Positions 1 to 8,500 of a stretch of DNA of 36,986 nucleotides are shown piece after piece. Source of the stretch: Planctomycetota bacterium (GTDB taxonomy: Bacteria; Planctomycetota; MHYJ01; WSZJ01; JACPWG01). The stretch lies in assembly GCA_016197205.1 (NCBI GenBank), contig JACPWG010000052.1:1-36986 (forward strand). The letters are read 5' to 3'. The notes beneath the pieces were generated by a model, which was given only the letters and a program-made list of their open reading frames with translations, had not been told where the DNA came from and did no database searches. The translations under genes and the position numbers were made by a program. Position 1 is the first letter of the stretch. Each line of letters begins with the position of its first letter.

Positions 1-3000
1 AGAGCGGCGCCAGGGGCGGCGCCGGAGGCGGTCGGACGGGCCGCGGCCCGCGGGGTTGCCGGTGCCGCGCCGGTGGAGGCGGGGGCCGTCGGCGGAGAGG
101 GCGGATCGACCGAGGCGGGACGGGCGGCCGGCGCTTGCGGCGCCGCGGGCGCCGGCGCGGGTGCGGGTGCGGGGGGGATCGGGGTTCGTGCGGGCGCAGG
201 CGCGGCGGACGATGCAGGCGCGGGGGGCGGGCCGGCCGCCGCGGGACTCCGGAGCATCGCAGTCTGCGTGCGGGCGATCGCCGCGCGAATGGGGCTGAGT
301 ACCTTCCCTTCGTGCGCGTCCTTGGGGGGGGGGCTCGCCGGCGGGGGTGCAACGGCCGCGGCGGGCGTCGACGGCAAACCGGACGCCGTAGGCCGGGTGG
401 TGGTCCGTGGCGGCACCGGGGCCGGAGGGGTCGCAGGCGCGGGTGCCGGCGCGGCCGCGGGTCCGCGGGGCGCCGGCGTGTTCGCAGGCGCGGGCCGGAC
501 TAGGTTCGGCGTCGCGGCGGGCATGGGCCGGGCGGCGGTCGTGGGCGTGTTCGCAGCCGGCGTCCCGACGGGGTGTGCGGCCGCGGGTGCTGGAGGCTGG
601 GGTGCCGCGGGCGCCGGCGAGTCCGGCGGGATCGGGCTCCTCAAGGAAACGGTGCGAGTGCGGGCGAGCGCGGCCTGGATCGGGCTGAGGACCTTGCCCT
701 CCTTGATTTCGTCCGCGGGCGGCGCAGGTCGCGGCGTGTTGGCCGGCGCCGGCGTCCTGGCCACGGGCGCGGTCGCGGGCGGCGAGGCGGGAGGTGGGGC
801 CGCGGTCGGTCGGGTCGTCGTGCGGGGCGCTCCACCCGCGGCCGGAACGGCCGTGGGCGCGGAAGCGGGCGGTTTCGCGGCGGCTGCGGGCGGCGCCGTC
901 GCCGGAACCGGTCGTGAGCTCGGCGCGACGACCTTCGCCGCCGGGACCTCTTCAGCGCCCTCGCTCTCCGGGGGCAGTGGGGAAGGTTCGTCCACGTTGT
1001 CCGACGACTGGCCCAGCGACGGGGGGGCCGGGGCGGGCCCCTGTCCCTCTTCCCACACCGACTCGTAGTCCATCAAGTCGTCCACGGGGGCCGCGCCCGC
1101 GCCCGCGCCCGCGTCGGCCTCGGCCGCGGCTTCGACCGCCTCTTCAGGAACGGACGCCTCCCCCTCCAACGCGAACTCAGCGGCCTCGCCGGCCTCCGTC
1201 GCCGCCGCTTCCTCAAGCGTTTCGGCGGCGGGCGCCGCCTCCTCCACCGCTTCCGCGGCAGCCTCGACGACCATGGCCTCCTCCTCGGCTGCGACGGCCT
1301 CGCCCGCCTCGCCTTCCTCGGTCGTCGCTGCCGCGGCTGCGTCCTCCGGGGCCTCCTCCCCGCCTGCCGGCGCGTCCTCGACGAGGCTGGCAGACTCCGA
1401 CTTCCGCACGATCGTCACGACCGGCGACGACGGCTCCTCCCCCTCCGCGGGCAACTGGTCCGGGACATACCGCATCGCCAGCATCGTAATGTCGTCGCTC
1501 TGCGGGGCCAGGCCGCGGTGCACCTCCACCGCCTTGACGACCTCCTTGAGGAGCGTCGCGCTGTCCGCGCCGCGATGGAAGTTCACGAGCTTCAGGAAGC
1601 GCTTCTCGGTGAACTCCTCCTTGGAGACGCTCATCGCCTCCGTGACGCCGTCGGTGTAGAGCAGCAACCGGTCGGTCGGTTCGAAAAGCACGGTCTCTTC
1701 CCGAAGCGAATCCTCGAAGCGCCAGGAATCGGAAACGCCCATGGCCATCCCGGGCAGCTCCATGAACTCCGAGAAGCCCGCGGTCCGCGTCCACACGAGC
1801 GGCGGATTGTGGCCCGCGTTGGCGAGGGTGAGGGCGCGGCTCTCGGGGTCCAACACGCCGTAGATCGCGCTGACGAACATCCCGCGGCGGATGTCCTTCA
1901 CCAGGAACTTGTTCACCTCGATCAGCGTGCTCTTGGGGGAGAGGCTGTTGGGTGCGACGCTCCTGAAAACGGTGCGGACCATGACCATCACCATGGCCCC
2001 GGACACGTTTTTCCCCGACACGTCGGCGACCACGATGCCGTATTTCCCTCCGGTGAGCGGGATCAGGTCGTAGTAATCGCCGCTGACGTCCTGGGCCGCC
2101 TGGTAGTACACGCTCACGTCGAAACCGGGGAGCGTCGGGAGCTTCTGGGGCACAAGGCACATCTGGACCTCGTGCGCGCGCTGCAGCTCGTGGGCCTCGA
2201 GCTTTTCGCTCTCCGCGCCGTCCTCCTTCGGGGGGCAGAAATCCATCACGGCGGAGAGGATGTCCGAGGCTTCGACGGGCTTCAGGAAGAAGCGCAGGCG
2301 CGGATACCCCACGACCTCGAACGCGTCCTGGAAGCGCGGGTTCTCCGTCGTGATGATCACGGGGATCTTCTCGTCCGAGTTCGCCAACTGGTTCAGGATC
2401 TCCAGCCCGGTCATGCCCGGCAGGCGGACGTCCATGATGATGACGTCGAAAGTCTTTTTTTCGTGGAGCGCCTCCATGGCGCGCTTGCCGTTGTCATGCG
2501 GGGTGACGAGGTAGCCGGAGTCCCATAGGTCCTTGGTGTAGCCCGCCACCGAGCCCTGGTCCGCGTCGATGATGAGGATGCTCCCCTGGATGTTCATGGT
2601 CTCCTCGACCACCGGGAGCAGGCGGAAGAGCCGCTTCATCTGCTCCTGCGCGTCGTCGAGCGACCCGCCCGCCTTGATGAGCTCCCCCGTCACCATGTCC
2701 ATCAGGCCGATGAATTCGTCGGGGGAGGGGGCGAGGGCGTCGATGACCATCTTCAGCTCGTCGGTCGGCAGCTTGCCGCTCCGGACCTCGTTCTGCAACA
2801 GGCCCGCCTGGAAATTCGGATTCAGGCGCTTGAGGACGCCGAGGAGGTCGCGCTTGTCGCAGGACTGCATGTCGGTCCCGAAAAGGACCTCCTGGCATTG
2901 CCCGGGCAGCCCCGTGACGGCCTTTTGCAGGTCGGCGAGCACCTGCTCCAGCCCCGCGTTGGGATCCAGCACGCGCCCCAGCATGGAGTTGAAGTACCCG

Positions 3001-3722
3001 TTCATCTTCTCGCTCGCGACCTCGGGCTCCAGCTCCTGGATGTGCGGGACCATCCGGTTGAAGAAGTCGATGACCCCGTCGACGCCGCCCGCGATCGGGC
3101 CCTGCGCCTCCGGGCCGCCAAGCTGGCTTTCGAACATCTGGTCGATCAGCTTGACGATCTCCTCCTTCTTCGTGATCCCCGCGTCCTTCAGCAGCTTCGC
3201 CGCCTCGCGCTGCAGGTCCGCCTGCTCCCCCGTCTCCTTGTTGGTCCCCTCCGACCCGATCAGGCTCCGGTCGACCACCTCTTCGCTGTCGGTCACGAGG
3301 ACGTACCGGGCCTCCACGACCTTGATGTTGCGGAAGGACCGCAACAACTCCGGGTCCAGCCGGTTGTTCTTGATCGCGTCCTCCGACTTCATGCCCGCGA
3401 TGCGGATCAACTCCAGCACCTCGTGGGGAGTGACTCCCTTTCGGATGGTGAAGTTCGCGATCCGGATCGACTTCATGCTCTCCACGAATTTCTGGACGAC
3501 CTCCGACTTGTCCTTCACCAACTCCCCTCGCACCACGAGGACGCCCTGGTCCTGGCCGAGGGCGATCGCGTCCTGCCCGCGATACGCATCGGCCAGGCTC
3601 TTCATGATCTTCTCGGTGTCCTGGACGATCGAGGGGTGGGACTTGCCGTAGGTCTTGAGCGCACGGGCCATCTTGTTGAAGAGCCGGAGGAAGTCGAAGA
3701 TCGGTCCCTTGATGTCGGGCAT
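1..3722 (-). CDS. Response regulator fused to SpoIIE/PP2C-type Ser phosphatase with long disordered tail (3' end beyond window)
   Basis: Reads leftward from ATG at 3722 for 1240 codons without a stop, so the C-terminus is missing. Residues 1-380 are mostly helical and begin like the N-terminal region found before HD or phosphatase domains in some bacteria (KTYGKSHPSIVQ, then a VRGELVKDK segment and FTIRKGVTPHEV). Residues about 383-500 are a receiver domain: phospho-acceptor D431 in IIMDVRLPGM and conserved K481 in FLKP. Residues about 512-755 are a SpoIIE-type PPM phosphatase with metal ligands in GDYYD (D549), VVADVSGKN, YTDGVTEAM and DDITML. The family dephosphorylates STAS anti-anti-sigma proteins, as RsbU does. 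After 760 come a Glu/Ala-rich stretch and then a Pro/Ala-rich tail carrying repeated motifs. The start is the first in-frame ATG before conserved sequence; no strong ribosome site is visible. The likely target is an RsbV-type protein such as that at 13579, which is inference. Confidence 0.9.
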   Translation of the reverse strand, partial: MPDIKGPIFDFLRLFNKMARALKTYGKSHPSIVQDTEKIMKSLADAYRGQDAIALGQDQGVLVVRGELVKDKSEVVQKFVESMKSIRIANFTIRKGVTPHEVLELIRIAGMKSEDAIKNNRLDPELLRSFRNIKVVEARYVLVTDSEEVVDRSLIGSEGTNKETGEQADLQREAAKLLKDAGITKKEEIVKLIDQMFESQLGGPEAQGPIAGGVDGVIDFFNRMVPHIQELEPEVASEKMNGYFNSMLGRVLDPNAGLEQVLADLQKAVTGLPGQCQEVLFGTDMQSCDKRDLLGVLKRLNPNFQAGLLQNEVRSGKLPTDELKMVIDALAPSPDEFIGLMDMVTGELIKAGGSLDDAQEQMKRLFRLLPVVEETMNIQGSILIIDADQGSVAGYTKDLWDSGYLVTPHDNGKRAMEALHEKKTFDVIIMDVRLPGMTGLEILNQLANSDEKIPVIITTENPRFQDAFEVVGYPRLRFFLKPVEASDILSAVMDFCPPKEDGAESEKLEAHELQRAHEVQMCLVPQKLPTLPGFDVSVYYQAAQDVSGDYYDLIPLTGGKYGIVVADVSGKNVSGAMVMVMVRTVFRSVAPNSLSPKSTLIEVNKFLVKDIRRGMFVSAIYGVLDPESRALTLANAGHNPPLVWTRTAGFSEFMELPGMAMGVSDSWRFEDSLREETVLFEPTDRLLLYTDGVTEAMSVSKEEFTEKRFLKLVNFHRGADSATLLKEVVKAVEVHRGLAPQSDDITMLAMRYVPDQLPAEGEEPSSPVVTIVRKSESASLVEDAPAGGEEAPEDAAAAATTEEGEAGEAVAAEEEAMVVEAAAEAVEEAAPAAETLEEAAATEAGEAAEFALEGEASVPEEAVEAAAEADAGAGAGAAPVDDLMDYESVWEEGQGPAPAPPSLGQSSDNVDEPSPLPPESEGAEEVPAAKVVAPSSRPVPATAPPAAAAKPPASAPTAVPAAGGAPRTTTRPTAAPPPASPPATAPVARTPAPANTPRPAPPADEIKEGKVLSPIQAALARTRTVSLRSPIPPDSPAPAAPQPPAPAAAHPVGTPAANTPTTAARPMPAATPNLVRPAPANTPAPRGPAAAPAPAPATPPAPVPPRTTTRPTASGLPSTPAAAVAPPPASPPPKDAHEGKVLSPIRAAIARTQTAMLRSPAAAGPPPAPASSAAPAPARTPIPPAPAPAPAPAAPQAPAARPASVDPPSPPTAPASTGAAPATPRAAARPTASGAAPGAA
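243..320 (-). repeat. Tail motif copy 2 in the phosphatase
   Basis: Codons 1135-1160 repeat the motif of codons 1005-1030: EGKVLSPI is identical, and AA, ART and LRSP are kept while intervening residues vary (Q/R, L/I, V/A). An RPTA element precedes each copy (R971 and R1110), and a third RPTA lies at R1229 near the window edge. Confidence 0.85.
633..710 (-). repeat. Tail motif copy 1 (EGKVLSPI...ART.T..LRSP) in the phosphatase
   Basis: Codons 1005-1030 of the leftward phosphatase encode a 26-residue motif with core EGKVLSPI, then AA, ART and LRSP. It stands out from the surrounding Pro/Ala-only sequence and recurs exactly 130 residues later. Confidence 0.85.
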
Positions 3723-3923
3723 GGCCGTGCCTCGCAGGGAGAGCCGAATGGGGAACTCACGAAGACGCACGAGATGCGCGAGCGGAGCCCTTCGCCGGAT
3801 CGCGGGATTTTACCACCGGGCCCGACTCGCCTTCCAGAGAAAACAGGGCGGCGAGGTCGCGGTCGAGCGACGGCGGAACCACCGATTTCCCAGGGCGGCC
3901 GCCGGCCGCAACCAAGGGGACGA

Positions 3924-3983
3924 GCCACCGAAGACGCCGAGCGGCCCGTCGAGAACTTCGGTGGCTTCGGCGTCTTCGGTGGC
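3924..3983. repeat. 17-base perfect inverted repeat in the divergent gap
   Basis: The arms at 3924-3940 and 3967-3983 (GCCACCGAAGACGCCGA and its complement) are perfect and separated by 26 bases. The segment just before it (about 3873-3940) is closely similar to 23441-23508, so it is part of a dispersed repeat family. It lies between the divergent phosphatase and rimO, upstream of both starts, so it is not a terminator for either. Confidence 0.8.
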
Positions 3984-4034
3984 TAATCCTTCGCTATTGG
4001 GTTTCGGGCGCGAGCCTGACTTGGGATCTTTCGC

Positions 4035-4063
4035 TTGCTACTCCGGGAGGCGTTTGCTAGAAT
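4035..4063 (+). promoter_or_regulatory. Candidate sigma70-like promoter of rimO
   Basis: TTGCTA at 4035-4040, a 17-base spacer, and TAGAAT at 4058-4063. This would place the transcript start about 60 bases before the rimO ATG. Pattern match only. Confidence 0.5.
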
Positions 4064-4129
4064 TGTCCGCTTCGTTGCTGGCCCCTTTTTCCACCCCCAT
4101 TCAACCCGGTTCCCGCGAGGTTTTTCTCC

Positions 4130-5527
4130 ATGCGCAGGTCTCGACCCGCTACGGTCGATCCGAAGGTCTCCTTCGTCACCCTCGGCTGCCCCAAGAACCT
4201 CGTGGACTCCGAAGTGCTCCTCGGCAATCTCATGACCGACGGCTTCCTCCTCTGCGCCGATCCGAAGGACGCGGACGTGGTGGTCGTGAACACCTGCGCC
4301 TTCATCGACGACTCGAAGGCCGAATCGAAGCGGGTGATCCGGGAAGCCCTCGCGCTGAAGGAGCGCGGGCAGGTCAAGGGGGTCGTGGTCGCCGGGTGCC
4401 TCGCCCAGCGCTACGGCGACGCCCTGCTCGCGGAAATGCCGGGGATCGACGGACTGCTGGGGATTTCCGACCAGGCCAAGGTCGCCGAGGTCTGCCGCCG
4501 CGTCGCGGGCCCGTCCCACGTGCACCCCGTAAACGAGGTCGGCTCGAACGAGCGCGCCTGCAACGAGGACGTGTCCAGGCTGCGCCTCACGCCGACGCAC
4601 TATGCGTACGTCCGCATCTCCGAGGGCTGCGACAACCCCTGCACGTTCTGCGTCATCCCCACCATCCGCGGCGGCTTCCGTTCCAAACCGCTCCCCGTGA
4701 TCCTGCAGGAGGTGAAGGAGCTGGTGGCGGACGGCGCCTCCGAGATCGTCCTCATCGCCCAGGACACGACGGACTACGGCCGCGACCTCGGCGGCCACGT
4801 GCGGCTGCCCCACGTCCTGGAGGCCGTGGCCGCCGTCGCCGGCGTGCGCTGGCTCCGCGTCATGTACGCCTATCCGGCCAACACCACCCGCGAGCTGATC
4901 CAGGCCCTGGCGAGCATCCCCCAGGTCGTGAAGTACCTGGACATTCCGGTCCAGCACGCGAGCGATGCCATGCTCCGGCGCATGGCGCGCCGCATCACGA
5001 GGGAGCGGCAGCTCGAGCTCTTCCGCGAGCTGCGCGCCGCGATCCCGGGCCTCTTCCTGCGCACCTCGATCATCGTCGGACATCCCGGCGAGACCGAGGC
5101 GGACGTCGAGGACCTGCTCCGGTTCCTGGACGAGGTGCGGTTCGAGCGCCTCGGCACGTTCAAGTACTCCCGCGAAGAGAGCACGCCCGCGGCGCGGATG
5201 CCCGACCAGGTTCCCGCCGACGTGGCGCAGGCGCGCTACGACGCCGTCATGTCCCTCCAGCAGCGGATCGCCTTCGACCGCCACAAAGGGCTCGTCGGCT
5301 CCACGCTGCCGGTCATCGTGGATCGGGCCGCGGAAAACAGGAAGGCCCAGTGGATCGGCCGCACGTACGGCGATGCCCCGGACATCGACGGCGTCATCAC
5401 GCTTTCGGGCCGCGGCCTGCGGGTCGGCGGGATCTACGAGGCGCGAGTGACCGCGTCGAACGGGTACGATCTGCATGGCAAGGTCGAGAAGGCCGGCGTT
5501 TCGGGGGCCGGCGGAAACGGTCGTTGA
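4130..5527 (+). CDS. rimO: Ribosomal protein S12 methylthiotransferase RimO
   Basis: 465 residues, normal family length. It adds a methylthio group to the conserved Asp of ribosomal protein S12, using two [4Fe-4S] clusters and S-adenosylmethionine in the cytoplasm. The N-terminal UPF0004 domain holds the three cluster cysteines C20 (LGCPKN), C56 (NTCAF) and C90 (AGCLAQ). The radical SAM CxxxCxxC is C167-C171-C174 in SEGCDNPCTFCVIP, the form typical of RimO rather than MiaB. The C-terminal TRAM domain is visible from about residue 390 to 455. ATG at 4130 is the start. No clear Shine-Dalgarno sequence is seen. The kinase gene follows after 14 bases and is probably cotranscribed. Confidence 0.96.
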   Translation: MRRSRPATVDPKVSFVTLGCPKNLVDSEVLLGNLMTDGFLLCADPKDADVVVVNTCAFIDDSKAESKRVIREALALKERGQVKGVVVAGCLAQRYGDALLAEMPGIDGLLGISDQAKVAEVCRRVAGPSHVHPVNEVGSNERACNEDVSRLRLTPTHYAYVRISEGCDNPCTFCVIPTIRGGFRSKPLPVILQEVKELVADGASEIVLIAQDTTDYGRDLGGHVRLPHVLEAVAAVAGVRWLRVMYAYPANTTRELIQALASIPQVVKYLDIPVQHASDAMLRRMARRITRERQLELFRELRAAIPGLFLRTSIIVGHPGETEADVEDLLRFLDEVRFERLGTFKYSREESTPAARMPDQVPADVAQARYDAVMSLQQRIAFDRHKGLVGSTLPVIVDRAAENRKAQWIGRTYGDAPDIDGVITLSGRGLRVGGIYEARVTASNGYDLHGKVEKAGVSGAGGNGR

Positions 5528-5541
5528 CCTTCGGTTCAATC

Positions 5542-8500
5542 ATGCCCGAACACGACATCGCCTGCCCCAAGTGCAAAGGACCCCTTCCGCGCCCGCGGGA
5601 GGCCAAGACCACCACCGTCAAGTGCCCCGGTTGCGGGTCCAGCGTGACCATCCAATTCGCGGCGCCCGCGCCCGCGCCGCGCCGCCCGTCCGAGGCCGAA
5701 GGGGTCGCGCTGCCCGTCGGGACGGTCCTGGGCGGTTTTCGCGTCGACGCCCCCCTCGGGGTCGGCGGCATGGCCACGGTCTACCGCGCAAGCCAGCTTT
5801 CCCTCCAACGACCCGTCGCGCTCAAGGTCCTGCCGCAGGGCCTCGCCCGCGATCCGCAATTCGTCGCGCGCTTCGACCGGGAGTCCGCGATCCTCGCCTC
5901 GCTCAGCCACCCCAACATCATCACGATCTACGATCGCGGCGTGGACAAAGGCCATTATTTTTTCGCCATGGAGCTGGTGGACGGCGCCACGCTCCGGGAG
6001 CTGATCAACCGGAAACAGGTCCGGACGGAGGACGCGTTTCGCGTCGTCTCGGAGGTCTGCGACGCGCTCGGCTACGCGCACCAGCGGGGCGTCATCCATC
6101 GCGACATGAAGCCCTCCAACGTCCTGCTCGATCGTGACGGCCGCGTGAAGGTGGCGGACTTCGGCATCGCGCACCTCGCCCGCGGCGGCGAGGACGTGGT
6201 CTCGCAGCTCACGATGACCAATGCCCGCATGGGCACCCAGCACTACATGGCCCCCGAACAGCAGTTCGACGCCCGGTCGGTCGATGCGCGGGCCGACATC
6301 TACGCGGTCGGGGTCATGTTCTACGAGCTGCTCACCGGGCAGCTCCCGCTCGGCAGCTTCGACCTCCCCAGCCAGCGCTTGCCCGGACTCGACGCGCGCG
6401 TGGACGAGGTCATTCAGCGCTCGCTCAAGACCGATCCGGCGCAGCGCTTTCAAAGCCCGAGCGAGATCATGACCGTCCTTCGCGCCATTCGCGCCGGTAC
6501 CTCGACCGGGCTCCCGGCCGCCGGAGCGACCGCCGTCGGGCGAACCGATCCACCCGCCGGCCGAGGAGCGGGGAAGAGTACGTCGGCGTCGGGCGCCGCA
6601 GGCTTGCGGCCGCACCATACCGCACCGACCGTGCTGGCGCCGCCGGAGGCCGCGGGTCCGGACTTTGGGCCCTCGGCGCGGAGCGAACGGGCGGGCGCAG
6701 GCGAGGGAGGCGTCGACCGGCAGACGACCCACACCGCCCCGTCCGGGACGACCTCGAGCCCGGGCGAGCGTTGTCCTCGCTGCCAGTACCTGAATCGGGT
6801 CGGTGGGCGCGTCTGCCTGGGCTGCGGGGCGTCCCTGGTCCGGGCCTGTCCGCGTTGCAAGGTCGAGAGCCCCCTGACGGCCGAGGTGTGCGTCGCGTGC
6901 GGGCTCGCCATCACCCAATATCTCGAAGAGACGCTCACGGAGACGCGCCGCTCGCTCGACGAACTCGAGGAGTGGGTGCAGGCGGGCGACTACGAGCGTG
7001 CCATCGTCCGGCTGAACGACCTGCTCAAGACGCCGGGGGAGGAGTTCGCCTCCGCGCGCGAGCGGGCGAGGCGGAGACTGGCGGAGGTGAAAGAGCTGGC
7101 GGAGGGGGTCGTGCGCGCGGCGGCCTCGAAGGCGCGTGCGACCGCGGCGCTCCGCGTGGCCCCGGCGACCGAAGGCGCGGCGGCAGCCCCGCGCGTCGGA
7201 CCGACCGTCGAGTCCGAGGCGACTCGTGCGCCGCCGGTTCCCCCGGCCCTTCCTGCGCCACCCGCCCCGCTGCCGCGCCCGGCTGCTCTCCCCGCGCTTC
7301 GGGCGCCGGCGCCCCCCGCGTCGCCGGACGGACCGGGTCGGAGGGCTCGGCGGCCGGTGGCCGCGCGGCTCGCGCTCCTGCTCTTCCTGGTCGCGACCGT
7401 TTTCGGTGCCTGGAGCGCGAAGTACCTGCTGCCCCGGAGGGACGATCGGGCCGGCGAGCGGAACGGACCCGCCGTACCGGACGCAGGGAAAGGGGCGGGC
7501 CCGTCCCAGGCTCGGGGGCCGGGAGAGTCGCAGGAGCCCCCGCCCCCGGCGAAACTGAACCTTGCCGCGGCGCGGATCGCCGTCGCCGCCGCGGAGGTGG
7601 TCGCGAAGACCCAAGACCACGTCGCCGCGCGGGCGGCCTGGCAGGAGGTCCGCGCCCGGTACGGCCAGGAGCCCGAGTTCCGCCGTGCCGCGGAGGAGGG
7701 GCTGGCGTCGCTTGACCGCGTGGAGGCGGCGGAGCTTCGGGGGCAGCGCGAGGCCGCGGGCAAGGAAGCGGAGAAGCGGCTCGCGGAGGCCGAGGCCGCG
7801 TATGCGGAGGGACGGACGACCGAGGCCGTCGCGCTCTTCGAGGCCCTGGCACGCGACTTTCCCACGGACGAGGCGGCGGGGAAGGCTTCCGCCCGGGCGC
7901 AGCGCATCGCGACCGAGCTGAAGGGGGCGGCGGCGCTCGAGGCGGAGGTGAAAAACGCGCTCGAGGGGCGGCGCTTTCGGGCGGCGCGCGAACTGGTGCT
8001 GCGGCTGCGGAAGGAATTTCCCAAGGGCCCGCACGTCGGCCGCGCCGTCCTGTCGGAAGAGGCGGCGAGCACGGGCATCTCGGTCGCCGAGGGCGCCTTG
8101 GCCGCCGCGGGCGAACTCGTGAAGAGGGGCAAGTTCGACGAGGCGGCGAAGGCCTACGACGACCTCGAGAAATATCCGGAATGGTCGGACAGCGTGCAGG
8201 CCGGGCGGGTCGCGCTGGCCGGCGCCCGGGAGGCGGCGAGCGCGCGCGCCGCGACGGAGGCACGCGCCGCGGCGCTGGCCCGGGCGAAGGCGAATCCGCT
8301 CGTGCTGCTCGGCGTCGCGCTGTCAGGACGGCCCGGCCTCGGCGCCCAGGTGGAGCCCGAGGCGGGCGCTTCCGCGGGCGGCCTTCGCGTCCGCCGCATC
8401 GTGCCCGGTTCCGCCGCGGAGGAGGCGGGCCTCGCCTCGAGTCAGGTGATCACCCGAGTCGACGACCAGCCGGTCGTTCGACCGCAGGACCTGGCCGCGG

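Noticed and set aside
56..1489. Several plus-strand open frames at the left edge
   Set aside because: They are Arg/Gly/Ala-rich mirror frames of the phosphatase tail; the minus frame is continuous with the phosphatase domain and carries the repeated motif.
3655..5541. Upstream extension of the kinase reading frame by 629 codons
   Set aside because: The extension overlaps the whole of rimO in another frame and is Arg/Pro/Gly-rich without motifs; it is open only because of high GC.
5536..8034. Long open frame of 832 codons opposite the kinase
   Set aside because: Antisense to a gene with complete kinase motifs; composition is that of a mirror frame.
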